A stretch of DNA of 64,000 nt. It comes from Neorhizobium galegae (lineage in GTDB: Bacteria; Pseudomonadota; Alphaproteobacteria; Rhizobiales; Rhizobiaceae). Shown in pieces: positions 34,591 to 43,486 of the stretch. The notes below the pieces were generated by a model. The model did not search any database, was not told the DNA's origin, and saw only the letters and a list, made by a program, of their open reading frames with translations. A program made the translations under genes and the position numbers. Numbering within the stretch: the stretch's first letter is position 1; each line of letters begins with the position of its first letter. Location: positions 4,067,001 through 4,131,000 of the forward strand of contig NZ_CP090095.1 in NCBI RefSeq assembly GCF_021391675.1, read 5' to 3'.

Positions 34591-35472
34591 ATGGGTTTGG
34601 TCATAAAAAACATCGGCGTCATCGGAGCAGGCCAGATGGGCTGCGGCATTGCACATGTTTCGGCTCTCGCCGGTTACAAGGTGCAGATGTACGACGTGTC
34701 CAAGGACCGGATCGAAGCAGCGCTCGCCACCATCAACGGCAATCTCGCCCGCCAGGTCTCGAATGGCAAACTCGGCGATGACGAGCGTAAGGCTGCTCTT
34801 TCGCTGATTTCCGGTTCTTCCGACCTCAACGATCTCGCCCCGATGGACATGGTGATCGAGGCCGCGACCGAGGACGAGAGCGTCAAGCGCAAGATTTACG
34901 CGCAGGTCTGTCCGGTCCTGAAGCCTGAGGCCCTGCTCGCCACCAACACCTCGTCGCTCTCGATTACCCGCCTCGCATCGGCCACCGACCGTCCGGAGCG
35001 CTTCATGGGTATACATTTCATGAACCCGGTGCCGGTCATGAAGCTCGTGGAACTGGTGCGCGGCATCGCCACCGACGAACCGACCTTCCGGGCCGCCAAG
35101 GACTACGTCGTTGCGCTCGAAAAGACCGCGACGGTCGCCGAGGACTTCCCCGCCTTCATCGTCAACCGCATCCTGCTGCCGATGATCAATGAGGCTATCT
35201 ACACGCTTTATGAAGGCGTCGGCTCGGTCGAGGCGATCGACACCGCCATGAAGCTCGGCGCCAACCATCCGATGGGCCCGCTGCAGCTCGCCGATTTCAT
35301 CGGCCTCGACACCTGCCTGTCGATCATGCAGGTCCTGCACGACGGCCTCGCCGACAGCAAATACCGCCCCTGCCCGCTTCTGGTCAAATATGTCGAAGCC
35401 GGCTGGCTGGGCCGCAAGGCCGGCCGCGGGTTCTATGACTATCGCGGCGAAGTGCCGGTTCCGACGCGGTAA
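34591..35472 (+). CDS. 3-hydroxybutyryl-CoA dehydrogenase
   Basis: It interconverts acetoacetyl-CoA and 3-hydroxybutyryl-CoA, serving butyrate or PHB metabolism (hbdA/paaH type). The 293-aa protein has the NAD(P)-binding start IGVIGAGQMGCGIAHVSALA, the middle motif MVIEAATEDESVKRKIYAQV, the active-site region IHFMNPVPVMKLVELVRG and the C-terminal FIVNRILLPMINEAIYTLYE. KAGRGFYDYRGEVPVP is the usual end. GGGAGCG precedes ATG 34591. It is separated from etfBA by a terminator and followed by a candidate small-RNA gene. Confidence 0.93.
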   Translation: MGLVIKNIGVIGAGQMGCGIAHVSALAGYKVQMYDVSKDRIEAALATINGNLARQVSNGKLGDDERKAALSLISGSSDLNDLAPMDMVIEAATEDESVKRKIYAQVCPVLKPEALLATNTSSLSITRLASATDRPERFMGIHFMNPVPVMKLVELVRGIATDEPTFRAAKDYVVALEKTATVAEDFPAFIVNRILLPMINEAIYTLYEGVGSVEAIDTAMKLGANHPMGPLQLADFIGLDTCLSIMQVLHDGLADSKYRPCPLLVKYVEAGWLGRKAGRGFYDYRGEVPVPTR

Positions 35473-35492
35473 GGCTGTGAGGTCGCCTCGAC

Positions 35493-35521
35493 CTTGCCAA
35501 CGAAGCCACCGCGCGCTATAT
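35493..35521 (+). promoter_or_regulatory. Strong alphaproteobacterial promoter before a candidate sRNA
   Basis: CTTGCC (35493-35498), a 17-base spacer, and CTATAT (35516-35521). This matches the rhizobial housekeeping consensus CTTGAC-N17-CTATAT at 11 of 12 positions. No protein-coding start follows within 300 bases on this strand. Confidence 0.72.
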
Positions 35522-35526
35522 TTCTG

Positions 35527-35613
35527 GGAGTGAGAGGCGAGCTTTCGCCCGCCTCCCGTGGTTCACCTCCGGAATAGTACCCGCACGCTTGCCTGCCAGC
35601 TCGTGCGGGTTTT
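35527..35613 (+). ncRNA. Candidate trans-acting small RNA, about 87 nt
   Basis: Transcription from the promoter at 35493-35521 would begin at about 35527 (GGGAGTGAGAGGCG). The 5' part folds into a GC-rich hairpin around GGCGA-GCTT-TCGCC with outer GAGGCG/CGCCTC pairing. An open segment with CACCTCC, complementary to a Shine-Dalgarno sequence, follows. The 3' part is an intrinsic terminator: ACCCGCACG (35579-35587) pairs with CGTGCGGGT (35602-35610), then TTTTCC. Promoter, anti-SD window and terminator are the architecture of Hfq-dependent rhizobial sRNAs. The family name cannot be settled from sequence alone. Confidence 0.6.
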
Positions 35614-35614
35614 C
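35579..35614 (+). terminator. Intrinsic terminator of the candidate sRNA
   Basis: Nine-base-pair stem 35579-35587/35602-35610 with a 14-base loop, followed by a short T-run. It is the 3' hairpin of the candidate sRNA, and its 5' arm cannot belong to the 3-hydroxybutyryl-CoA dehydrogenase gene, which ended 107 bases earlier. Confidence 0.75.
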
Positions 35615-35805
35615 CTTATGGTGAACGTGATGCTAAATGGCTTGAGCCACATAGATCACCCTCCTGTTGGATGGCGAGGCCCTCGCCTTGGTCGAAGTGG
35701 CCCATCCTCTCCGATGCGCCTGACAGGGACGCGTCTGCTTTGGCCATCACAACCAGAAGCAGCATAGAGTAGAGATTTGCGTTACTTCAATTGGAAAATT
35801 GCGGG
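35615..35805. other. Intergenic, nothing convincing
   Basis: Between the sRNA terminator and the convergent tlpA stop. Open frames here lack start sites and coding composition. No terminator for tlpA is obvious. Confidence 0.4.
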
Positions 35806-36474
35806 TTAAGGCCCCTTCGCCACAGCGATCAGCGCCTTCGCATCCGGGCTGTCCCAGGCCGCCGGACCGTTCATCGCGGAGATCAGGCAGCCCTTCTTGT
35901 CCATGATCAAGGTCACCGGCAGGCCGAAGGCGAGGCCTTCCTTCTTCAGCGAATTGAAGACGCCCATCGAGCTGTCGCGGTAATAACCGAGCGTATCGAC
36001 TCCATATTCGGCGAGAAAGGCCTTCGGCTTCTCGTCGCTGCCGGTATCGATATTGACCGCGACGACCTCGAAGTCCGGACCGCCCATGCCCTTCTGCAGC
36101 GCGTTCAACGCCGGCATCTCTTCCCGGCACGGGCCGCACCATGTGGCCCAGAGATTGAGGAGCACCGTCTTGCCGGCGAAATCGGCGGTCGTGAGGTCCT
36201 GGCCCTCAGGTCCCTTGAAGGCGAGGTCGAGTGGCCGCGGCGGCTGGGCGGCAACCATGGCGGCGACCTGGCCCCTGGAGAATTGCGAGACCGACTTCAC
36301 CGTCTCGATGGCACCTTCGCAGGCGCCGGAGGATTGGGCGAGAAGCCCGCTCTCGCCATTGCCAGACCCCATGCTACTCACGTATACCGCCACGGCACCG
36401 GCAAGTATTCCCGCAACGGCGGCAATCACGATCAATCTGGCGGACGGAAGGCCGAAAGGTCTTTTGGTCGTCAT
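35806..36474 (-). CDS. tlpA: Thiol:disulfide interchange protein TlpA
   Basis: A membrane-anchored periplasmic thioredoxin that reduces the copper-site cysteines during assembly of cytochrome aa3 oxidase. The 222-aa protein has an N-terminal anchor ([20 protein letters not shown]) and the active site [17 protein letters not shown] (WCGPC). [20 protein letters not shown] and [20 protein letters not shown] complete the fold. The ATG at 36474 (GGAG six bases upstream) is preferred over the TTG directly before it. The argH start on the other strand is only 23 bases away, so the two genes are regulated from a shared tiny intergenic gap. Confidence 0.92.
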   Translation of the reverse strand: MTTKRPFGLPSARLIVIAAVAGILAGAVAVYVSSMGSGNGESGLLAQSSGACEGAIETVKSVSQFSRGQVAAMVAAQPPRPLDLAFKGPEGQDLTTADFAGKTVLLNLWATWCGPCREEMPALNALQKGMGGPDFEVVAVNIDTGSDEKPKAFLAEYGVDTLGYYRDSSMGVFNSLKKEGLAFGLPVTLIMDKKGCLISAMNGPAAWDSPDAKALIAVAKGP

Positions 36475-36497
36475 CAATTACTCCAGGACTAGGCATC

Positions 36498-37901
36498 ATG
36501 GCTGACGGCACGAAGGACGCAGTATCCTCCAACCAGATGTGGGGCGGACGCTTCGCTTCAGGGCCGGATGCGATCATGGAGGAGATAAATGCCTCGATCG
36601 GTTTCGACAAGAAGCTGTTCGCCCAGGATATCCGCGGCTCAATAGCGCATGCGACGATGCTCGCGGAAAAGGGCATCATTTCGGGCGAAGATAAAGACAA
36701 GATCGTCTCTGGCCTGAACACGATCATGTCAGAGATCGAAAGCGGCAAGTTCGAATTTTCGCGCAAGCTCGAAGACATCCACATGAACATCGAGGCGCGG
36801 CTGGCAGTGCTGATCGGCCCCGCCGCCGGACGCCTGCACACGGCCCGCTCGCGCAACGACCAGGTGGCGCTCGATTTCCGCCTCTGGGTCAAGGAGGAGC
36901 TCGCCAAGACGGAAGCGATGCTGACCGACCTGATCGCAGCCTTCCTCGATCGCGCCGAGGAACATGCCGATACGGTCATGCCCGGCTTCACCCATTTGCA
37001 GACCGCCCAGCCGGTCACCTTCGGCCATCACTGCATGGCCTATGTGGAAATGTTCGGCCGTGACCGCGCCCGCGTCCGCCACGCGATCGACCATCTCGAC
37101 GAAAGCCCGATCGGCGCCGCAGCGCTGGCTGGCACGCCCTACCCGATCGACCGCCACATGACCGCCAAGGCCCTCGGTTTCCGCGAGCCGACCCGCAACT
37201 CGATCGATACCGTTTCCGACCGCGACTTCGCGCTCGAATTCCTGTCAGTCGCGGCGATCTGCGCCGTGCACCTGTCGCGACTTGCCGAAGAGATCGTCAT
37301 CTGGTCGACGCCGCAATTCGGCTTCGTGCGCCTTTCGGACGCCTTCTCGACCGGCTCATCGATCATGCCGCAGAAAAAGAACCCGGATGCCGCCGAACTG
37401 GTACGCGCCAAGACCGGCCGCATCAACGGTTCGCTGGTGGCGCTCCTGACCGTCATGAAGGGCCTGCCGCTCGCCTATTCCAAGGACATGCAGGAAGACA
37501 AGGAACAGGTCTTCGACTCTGCCGAGAACCTGGAACTGGCGATCGCCGCGATGACCGGCATGATGCGCGACATGACGATCCGTGCCGACAAGATGCGCGC
37601 CGCCGCCGGCGCCGGGTATTCGACCGCGACCGACCTTGCCGACTGGCTGGTGCGCGAAGTCGGCCTTCCCTTCCGCGAGGCCCATCACGTCACCGGCCGC
37701 GCCGTGGCACTCGCCGAAAGCAAGAGCTGCGACCTGTCCGAACTGTCGCTCGAAGAGCTGCAGTCGATCAACCCTGATATCACCGACAAGGTCTTCAACG
37801 TCCTGTCCGTCGACGCCTCGGTCGCCAGCCGCACCAGCTTCGGCGGCACCGCGCCGGCGGAAGTGAGGAAGCAGATCGCCTGGTGGCGCACCCGGAATTG
37901 A
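36498..37901 (+). CDS. argH: Argininosuccinate lyase
   Basis: It splits argininosuccinate to arginine and fumarate, the last step of arginine synthesis. The 467-aa protein starts [20 protein letters not shown] and has the superfamily signature [20 protein letters not shown] with the catalytic Ser loop, [18 protein letters not shown] near residue 114, and [19 protein letters not shown]. All key residues are present. ATG 36498 has AGGACTAGG upstream. An LptM-like lipoprotein gene and lysA follow in the same direction. Confidence 0.97.
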   Translation: MADGTKDAVSSNQMWGGRFASGPDAIMEEINASIGFDKKLFAQDIRGSIAHATMLAEKGIISGEDKDKIVSGLNTIMSEIESGKFEFSRKLEDIHMNIEARLAVLIGPAAGRLHTARSRNDQVALDFRLWVKEELAKTEAMLTDLIAAFLDRAEEHADTVMPGFTHLQTAQPVTFGHHCMAYVEMFGRDRARVRHAIDHLDESPIGAAALAGTPYPIDRHMTAKALGFREPTRNSIDTVSDRDFALEFLSVAAICAVHLSRLAEEIVIWSTPQFGFVRLSDAFSTGSSIMPQKKNPDAAELVRAKTGRINGSLVALLTVMKGLPLAYSKDMQEDKEQVFDSAENLELAIAAMTGMMRDMTIRADKMRAAAGAGYSTATDLADWLVREVGLPFREAHHVTGRAVALAESKSCDLSELSLEELQSINPDITDKVFNVLSVDASVASRTSFGGTAPAEVRKQIAWWRTRN

Positions 37902-37956
37902 TGTCGGCCGGAACGAACGCCGAGAAGTGATGCCGGATAGTGACTGCACAAGCGCG

Positions 37957-37980
37957 CGGAACTTCGCTATGAAAGTTCCG
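37957..37980. repeat. 8-bp inverted repeat between argH and the lptM-like gene
   Basis: CGGAACTT and AAGTTCCG flank CGCTATGA. The loop contains a GCTATG that could form part of a -10 element, so this may be an operator-promoter of the lipoprotein-lysA unit. Purely structural evidence. Confidence 0.35.
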
Positions 37981-38004
37981 CAGCCGTGCCGGAGAAGGAA
38001 TAGA

Positions 38005-38211
38005 ATGTCGAAGTCCCTGGTAAAAATCGCCCGCATCGCCTTTGTGCTGAGCCTCGCCGGCATCGTTGTCGTCGGCTGCGGCCGCAAGGGCAGCCTCGAC
38101 CGCCCGAGCACGCCGGTGGAGCAGCAGAACATCCGCAAGAGCGGCAAACCGGGCGAACAGAAAGCCGAGCCGGTTGCCAACCGGCCTTTCCTGCTCGACC
38201 CGCTCCTGTAA
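38005..38211 (+). CDS. Small lipoprotein, LptM (YifL)-like, 68 aa
   Basis: A signal sequence (VKIARIAFVLSLAGIVVVGC) ends in the lipobox VVGC, followed at once by GRKGSLDRP, the GxKGPL-like motif of the LptM group. LptM helps mature the LptD-LptE outer-membrane complex. The gene for it precedes lysA in many proteobacteria, as here (16 bases gap to GTG 38228). Identification rests on the lipobox, the motif and the synteny. GGAGAAGGA precedes ATG 38005. Confidence 0.78.
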   Translation: MSKSLVKIARIAFVLSLAGIVVVGCGRKGSLDRPSTPVEQQNIRKSGKPGEQKAEPVANRPFLLDPLL

Positions 38212-38227
38212 TTTTCCGAGTTTTACC

Positions 38228-39496
38228 GTGAATCATTTTCATTACATCGACGGCGTGCTGCACGCCGAGAACGTGCCGATCCCCGAAATCGCCAAGGCGG
38301 TCGGGACCCCCTTTTACGTCTATTCGACGGCCACCCTGGAACGTCACTACAAGGTTTTCGCCAAGGCGTTCTCCGATGTGGACGCAATGGTCTGCTACGC
38401 GATGAAGGCGAATTCCAACCAGGCGGTGCTGAAGACGCTCGGCCGGCTCGGAGCCGGCGTCGATGTCGTCTCCGGCGGAGAGCTGCGTCGCGCGCTGGCG
38501 GCCGGCATTCCGGCAAACCGCATCATGTTCTCGGGCGTCGGCAAGACGGTGCAGGAAATGGATCTGGCGCTATCGGCCGGCATCTACTGTTTCAACGTCG
38601 AGTCCGAGCCGGAACTGGAAGTCCTCAACCTGCGCGCCCGGAAGGCCGGCAGAAAAGCGCATGTCTCCTTCCGCATCAACCCGGATGTGGATGCGGGCAC
38701 GCATGCCAAGATCTCGACCGGCAAGAAGGAAAACAAGTTCGGCATCGCTTATGAGCGCGCCCGCGCCGTTTACGCGCACGCCGCGACGCTCGATGGCATC
38801 GACGTCAAGGGCATCGACATGCATATCGGCAGCCAGATCACCGAACTGCAGCCCTTCGAACACGCCTTCCGGCTGCTGCGCGAACTGGTCGAAACGTTGC
38901 GCACCGACGGCCACCGCATCGATCACGTCGACATCGGCGGCGGGCTCGGCATTCCCTACCGCCAGGACAACAATCCCCCGCCGTTGCCCGATGCCTACGC
39001 GGAAACGGTGAAGCGCCAGCTGCGATCGCTGAACTGCAAGATCGTCACCGAGCCCGGCCGGTTGATCGTCGGCAATGCCGGCATTCTGGTGACCGAGGTC
39101 ATCTACGTGAAGGACGGCGGCGAAAAGTCCTTCGTGGTCGTCGACGGCGCGATGAACGACCTGATCCGTCCGACGCTCTACGACGCCTATCACGAGATCC
39201 GTCCGGTCGTGGTGCCGGCCGCCGATGCGCCGCGCATCAAGGGCGACGTCGTCGGCCCGGTCTGCGAAACCGGAGACTATCTGGCGCTCGACCGCGAGAT
39301 GGCCGAACCCAAACCCGGCGACCTGATCGCAGTCTCGTCCGCCGGCGCTTACGGCGCCGTGCAGGCAAGCACCTACAACAGCCGCCTGCTGGTGCCGGAG
39401 GTTCTGGTGAAGGGATCGGAGTTCCACGTGGTGCGCCCGCGCGGCAGCTACGAAGAGCTTATCGGCCTCGATTCCGTGCCTGCATGGCTTGACTGA
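38228..39496 (+). CDS. lysA: Diaminopimelate decarboxylase
   Basis: It converts meso-diaminopimelate to lysine with PLP. The 422-aa product begins at GTG 38228 (VNHFHYIDGVLHAENVPIPE). The PLP lysine is in AMVCYAMKANSNQAVLKTLG, the phosphate-binding glycines in HVDIGGGLGIPYRQDN, and CETGDYLALDREM supplies the substrate-side Cys-Glu. All expected residues are there. It is the second gene of the lipoprotein-lysA unit and is followed by TIGR02302 after 135 bases. Confidence 0.96.
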   Translation: MNHFHYIDGVLHAENVPIPEIAKAVGTPFYVYSTATLERHYKVFAKAFSDVDAMVCYAMKANSNQAVLKTLGRLGAGVDVVSGGELRRALAAGIPANRIMFSGVGKTVQEMDLALSAGIYCFNVESEPELEVLNLRARKAGRKAHVSFRINPDVDAGTHAKISTGKKENKFGIAYERARAVYAHAATLDGIDVKGIDMHIGSQITELQPFEHAFRLLRELVETLRTDGHRIDHVDIGGGLGIPYRQDNNPPPLPDAYAETVKRQLRSLNCKIVTEPGRLIVGNAGILVTEVIYVKDGGEKSFVVVDGAMNDLIRPTLYDAYHEIRPVVVPAADAPRIKGDVVGPVCETGDYLALDREMAEPKPGDLIAVSSAGAYGAVQASTYNSRLLVPEVLVKGSEFHVVRPRGSYEELIGLDSVPAWLD

Positions 39497-39631
39497 ACAT
39501 TTAACGCGCCGTTCACTTTTACGGGAAAGCCCGGAAAATATGGGGGCGGATCGCCCCCTGCCCTCGTCTTCGCCACAAACATCGTTATCTTGGAAGCTTG
39601 ATTTGCGCCGCCACGACTGGAGTCGGACCGC

Positions 39632-42370
39632 ATGAGCTTCATCCGCAAAGGTGCCTTCGAATTGCATCCTGTGCTGGCGCGTCGCGTTGCACTGAAACGG
39701 TCCTTCGCCCGGATCGTGTTGTTTTTCGAACGGATTTTGCCGCTGCTGCTCGCCCCCCTCGGGATCGCGGCACTGTTCCTGTCGGCCGCCTGGTTCGGGA
39801 TTTTCCGGATCGCGCCCGACTGGGCGCGCTGGGTCCTGGTCGGCGGCTTCGCCTTTGCCTTCGTGTATGCGCTGCTGCCGTTAAGCCGCCTGCGCTGGCC
39901 GGCGGTAGCTGACGCTGATCGGCTTCTCGAAGTCCGCAACAACCTGCCGCACCAGCCCGTCGGAGTCCAGGACGACCATCCGGCTTTCGAGACGCCCTTC
40001 TCACGCGCGCTCTGGAAGGAACACCAGATCCGCATGGCCGAGCGCATTGCAGCGCTCGATGCGGGCCTGCCGCAGCCGGATATCGCCCGGTATGACCGGT
40101 TCGCGCTCCGCGCCATTCCCGCTCTCGTCTTCGTCGTCGCGCTCGGTTATTCCTTCTCGAACGGCGGCGGTTCTCCTGCCGATGCCTTCCGGCCTGCGCC
40201 GCCGGCGCCGAGCATCAACCCGGACCTGCGCATCGACGCCTGGCTGACCCCGCCCTCCTATACCGGCCGCGCCCCGGTCTTCCTGACCGGCCGCGAGGTC
40301 ACCACCACCGTCGCGGCCGTCTCGATCCCGCAGAATTCGGCGCTGACCGTGCGCGTCACCGGCGGTGAAGGCGGCGAGGCCGTGGTCTTCGCTCCGAAGG
40401 CCGGCGGGCAGCCGTCGACGCTCACCACCGAGGAAGCCAAGAAGGCGGCCGAAACGGCTGCGCAGCAACCGCAGCAGGGCGCCACCGGCCAGCAGGGGCA
40501 GCAAACCGCCCAACAGCCACCGGCTCAGCAGGCTGCACCGCAGCAGCCCAACCAGCCGCGGCAGCCCCGCACCTATGCGCTTAACGTCGCCGAGAGCGGC
40601 AGCCTGACCGTCAACGGCCAGAGCTGGGCCTTTGACGTCATCCCCGACCGACCGCCGGAAATCGCCTTCGACGGCCAGCCGAAGCGTTCCGTCAACGGGG
40701 CGCTGGAAATCGGCTACACCGGCAAGGACGATTACGGCATCCGTGAAGCTCATGCGCTGATCGAACCTGTCGACCAACCGGCTCCGGGCGCGACCCCGCT
40801 CTATGCGGCCCCGGACTACCGGCTCGACCTGCCGCGGCAGAACAGCCGCGAGGTCAAGAGCCTGACCAGCCGCAGCCTGATCGAGCATCCGCTCGCCGGC
40901 AAGCGGGTCAGGATCACCCTGGTCGCCAAGGACGGCGCCGGCCAGACCGGCCGCAGCCCGCCCCATGAAATGGTGCTGCCGTCGCGCGGCTTCTCCGAGC
41001 CGCTCGCAGCCGCCGTCGCCGAAGAGCGCCAGGTCTTCGCGCTCGACACCCGCCAGATGCCCCGCGCCATCGAGCTCAACGAGGCGCTAGCGATCCGTCC
41101 CGACGAGACCATCCCCAACCTCAGCCACTTCCTGCTGATCCGCTCTGCGCTCGAGCGCATGAAGCTCGCCCGCAACGAGGAGCAGCTGAAGGATACCGCC
41201 GAATATCTCTGGGAGATCGCGCTCGGCATCGAGGATGGCGACCTGTCGCAGGCGGAACGCCGCCTGCGCGACGCCCAGCGCAATCTTGCCGAAGCACTGC
41301 AGAACAAGGCGTCCGACCAGGAAATCGCAAAGCTGATGCAGGAACTGCGCGAAGCCATGCAGCAGTTCATGAACGAGCTTGCCCAGCGGATGCAGAACGC
41401 TCCGCAGGCGCCCAACAACATGCAGTCCCAGAACGTCATCCGCCAGCGCGACCTGCAGAACATGATGGACCAGATCGAGAACCTCGCTCGGTCCGGCAAT
41501 CGCGATGCCGCCCAGCAGATGCTCAACGAACTGCAGCGGATGATGAACAACCTGCAGGCAGGCAGGCCGCAGCGCGGCCAGCAGGGTCAGCAGCAGCAGA
41601 ACAGCCAGATGCGCCAGCAGATCGACAAGCTCGGCGAGATCATGCAGGAACAGCAGCGGCTGATGGACCAGACCTTCAAGCTGGACCAGGCGCTCCGCGA
41701 CCGCATGCAGCGCGGCGATCCCAGCGAGCGGCCCGGCGATCAAAGCCAGCAAGGGCAACAGCAGCAGGGCCAGCAACAACAAGGTCAGCAGGGCCAACAG
41801 GGTCAGCAAGGGCAGCAGAATACCGACCAGATGACTGCCGAGCAGCTTCGGGAAGCGCTGAAGAACCTCCGCGCCCAGCAGGAAGGTCTCGGCAAGAAGC
41901 TGGAAGAGCTGCAGCAAGCGCTCAAAGGCCTCGGCATGCAGCCTGGCGAAGGTTTCGGCAAGGCGCAGAACGAGATGGGCAATGCCGGCAAGGCGCTCGG
42001 CGATGGCCAGGGCGAACAGGCGGTTCAGGGCCAGGGCAATGCGCTTAGCGCACTTCGTCAGGGTGCCCAGAACATGATGCAGCAGATGATGCAGGCCATG
42101 CAGCAGCAGGGTCAGGGTCAGGGCGAAGGTCAGGAGCGCGGCGGCCCGGGCGAGAACATGAGCTCGCAAGGCGGCCAGAACGGGCGCGATCCGCTCGGGC
42201 GCCCGCGCGCCACGTCAGGCCCGGATTTCGGCGATCAGGTGAAGGTGCCTGACGAAATCGACGTCCAGCGTGCCCGGGAAATCCTCGAAGCGATCCGCGA
42301 AAAGCTCGGCAATGCGCTCTCCGGCGAAGCGGAGCGGCAATACCTGGAACGGCTTCTGGATATCCGTTGA
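39632..42370 (+). CDS. TIGR02302/DUF4175 family membrane protein, 912 aa
   Basis: A conserved rhizobial protein of unknown function. Membrane segments are at about 28-58 (FERILPLLLAPLGIAALFLS), 66-84 (WVLVGGFAFAFVYALLPLSR) and 168-186 (ALRAIPALVFVVALGYSF). Two Gln-rich regions (near residues 270-310 and 620-740, with QQGQQ repeats coded by CAG/CAA-rich DNA at 41,750-41,825) separate a beta-rich region from long helical segments (MQELREAMQQFMNELAQRMQ). The end returns to a helix (AREILEAIREKLGNALSGEA). The 3' end is 4 bases from the convergent response-regulator stop. Confidence 0.88.
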   Translation: MSFIRKGAFELHPVLARRVALKRSFARIVLFFERILPLLLAPLGIAALFLSAAWFGIFRIAPDWARWVLVGGFAFAFVYALLPLSRLRWPAVADADRLLEVRNNLPHQPVGVQDDHPAFETPFSRALWKEHQIRMAERIAALDAGLPQPDIARYDRFALRAIPALVFVVALGYSFSNGGGSPADAFRPAPPAPSINPDLRIDAWLTPPSYTGRAPVFLTGREVTTTVAAVSIPQNSALTVRVTGGEGGEAVVFAPKAGGQPSTLTTEEAKKAAETAAQQPQQGATGQQGQQTAQQPPAQQAAPQQPNQPRQPRTYALNVAESGSLTVNGQSWAFDVIPDRPPEIAFDGQPKRSVNGALEIGYTGKDDYGIREAHALIEPVDQPAPGATPLYAAPDYRLDLPRQNSREVKSLTSRSLIEHPLAGKRVRITLVAKDGAGQTGRSPPHEMVLPSRGFSEPLAAAVAEERQVFALDTRQMPRAIELNEALAIRPDETIPNLSHFLLIRSALERMKLARNEEQLKDTAEYLWEIALGIEDGDLSQAERRLRDAQRNLAEALQNKASDQEIAKLMQELREAMQQFMNELAQRMQNAPQAPNNMQSQNVIRQRDLQNMMDQIENLARSGNRDAAQQMLNELQRMMNNLQAGRPQRGQQGQQQQNSQMRQQIDKLGEIMQEQQRLMDQTFKLDQALRDRMQRGDPSERPGDQSQQGQQQQGQQQQGQQGQQGQQGQQNTDQMTAEQLREALKNLRAQQEGLGKKLEELQQALKGLGMQPGEGFGKAQNEMGNAGKALGDGQGEQAVQGQGNALSALRQGAQNMMQQMMQAMQQQGQGQGEGQERGGPGENMSSQGGQNGRDPLGRPRATSGPDFGDQVKVPDEIDVQRAREILEAIREKLGNALSGEAERQYLERLLDIR

Positions 42371-42374
42371 GCGA

Positions 42375-42752
42375 TCAGGCGGCGTGCGAGTTCGCGGCCG
42401 CCAGCGCCGAGGCGACGGCCCGGCGGATATCGGGCAGCGCGAACGGTTTCTGCACCACGTCGATCACCTTGGCCGCAAGATCGTCGGCTCGCTCCCGCTG
42501 TTCCGCATAACCGGTCATCAGTAGAATCTTGAGATCGGGGAACCTGGCCGACGCCTGGTGCACCAGTTCTATGCCGTCCATGACCGGCATGCGGATGTCG
42601 GAAAGCAGCAGGTCGAAGGGCCCTTCGCTCAGCTTTTCGAGACCTTCCGCGCCGTCGCCCGCTTCATGGGTCTCATGACCATCGAGACGAAGCGCCCGCG
42701 CAACGAACATGCGAAGCGAATCCTCGTCCTCGGTAATCAGGATTTTTGCCAT
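42375..42752 (-). CDS. Receiver-only response regulator, CpdR2-like, 125 aa
   Basis: A single receiver domain, phosphorylated at Asp52 (LLLSDIRMPVMDGIELVHQA). The acidic pocket is ITEDEDS, with Thr80 (LLMTGYAEQ) and Lys102 (VVQKPFALPD) also conserved. There is no output domain, so it acts by protein interaction, as CpdR and DivK do. I recall a second CpdR-like gene in this conserved region of rhizobia, hence the cautious name. ATG 42752 is used because upstream in-frame starts would give an unnatural N-terminus. Confidence 0.88.
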   Translation of the reverse strand: MAKILITEDEDSLRMFVARALRLDGHETHEAGDGAEGLEKLSEGPFDLLLSDIRMPVMDGIELVHQASARFPDLKILLMTGYAEQRERADDLAAKVIDVVQKPFALPDIRRAVASALAAANSHAA

Positions 42753-42881
42753 TGCGGTGATCGCTCCCGTGTTTTGTTTATGTGGGAGCAAATCAACAGA
42801 GTTTTCTTGTCGAGGAGTAAACGCCGGCCCGTTTCGGGCCGACATGGTTAACACCTCGTCTCGCCACGTTAGGCAAATCGG

Positions 42882-43424
42882 TCAGGCGTCTCCGGTCACG
42901 ACACCGACGAAAGGCAGCTCGCGAAAGGCATAGGCGACATCCATTCCGTAGCCGACGACGAAGTAGTCCGGGCATTCGAAACCGACGTAGTCCGCCTCCA
43001 GGTCCTCTTGGCGCTTGACACGTTTGTCGAGCAGCACGGCGACGGAAACATTGCGGGCACCGCGCTCATAGAGCATTTCCTTGGCGAATTTCAGCGTCCG
43101 GCCGGATTCAAGAATGTCGTCGATCAACAGCACGTCGCGATCCTTCACGTCGCTGTCGATATCCTTGACGATCCGCACCCCTTGCGAAACGGTTCCGGCG
43201 CCGTAGCTCGACAGCGTGACGAACTCGACTTCCGGCGCAAGACCCACGTCATGCAGCGCCCGCAACAGGTCGGCGGCGAAGATGAACGAGCCTTTGAGAA
43301 TGGCGATGACCAAGAGATCCTTGGTCGGTCCGGTGGCGATCTGCGCCGCGATCGCATGATTGCGCTCGGCGATCTGTTCGGCGGTATAAAGCGGCTCGAT
43401 GATTTTGCCGCGTACGACGGGCAT
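42882..43424 (-). CDS. hpt: Hypoxanthine phosphoribosyltransferase
   Basis: A purine salvage enzyme that makes IMP or GMP from hypoxanthine or guanine and PRPP. The 180-aa protein has the PRPP motif DVLLIDDILESGRTLKFAKE, the flexible loop region VTLSSYGAGTVSQGVRIVKD, LLVIAILKGSFIFAADLLRA and VGFECPDYFVVGYGMDVA. ATG 43424 has AGGAG seven bases upstream. An upstream in-frame start exists but leaves a poor N-terminus. The DUF3426-like gene lies upstream on the same strand, 62 bases away. Confidence 0.93.
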   Translation of the reverse strand: MPVVRGKIIEPLYTAEQIAERNHAIAAQIATGPTKDLLVIAILKGSFIFAADLLRALHDVGLAPEVEFVTLSSYGAGTVSQGVRIVKDIDSDVKDRDVLLIDDILESGRTLKFAKEMLYERGARNVSVAVLLDKRVKRQEDLEADYVGFECPDYFVVGYGMDVAYAFRELPFVGVVTGDA

Positions 43425-43486
43425 GAGGTTCTCCTGCGTGTCCGTAAAAAACCGCGATACCACAATCAGTCGGGAAAGAGAAAGCT

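Noticed and set aside
35558..35767. 69-residue frame after the 3-hydroxybutyryl-CoA dehydrogenase gene
   Set aside because: It overlaps the candidate sRNA terminator and lacks coding composition.
41740..41830. CRISPR-like or tandem repeat
   Set aside because: The repetition is Gln-codon low complexity within a coding region; no spacers of fixed length.
41087..42169. Leu-rich 360-residue minus frame inside TIGR02302
   Set aside because: Produced by reading CAG/GAA-rich codons backwards (LLL, LLHH); no real transmembrane order.
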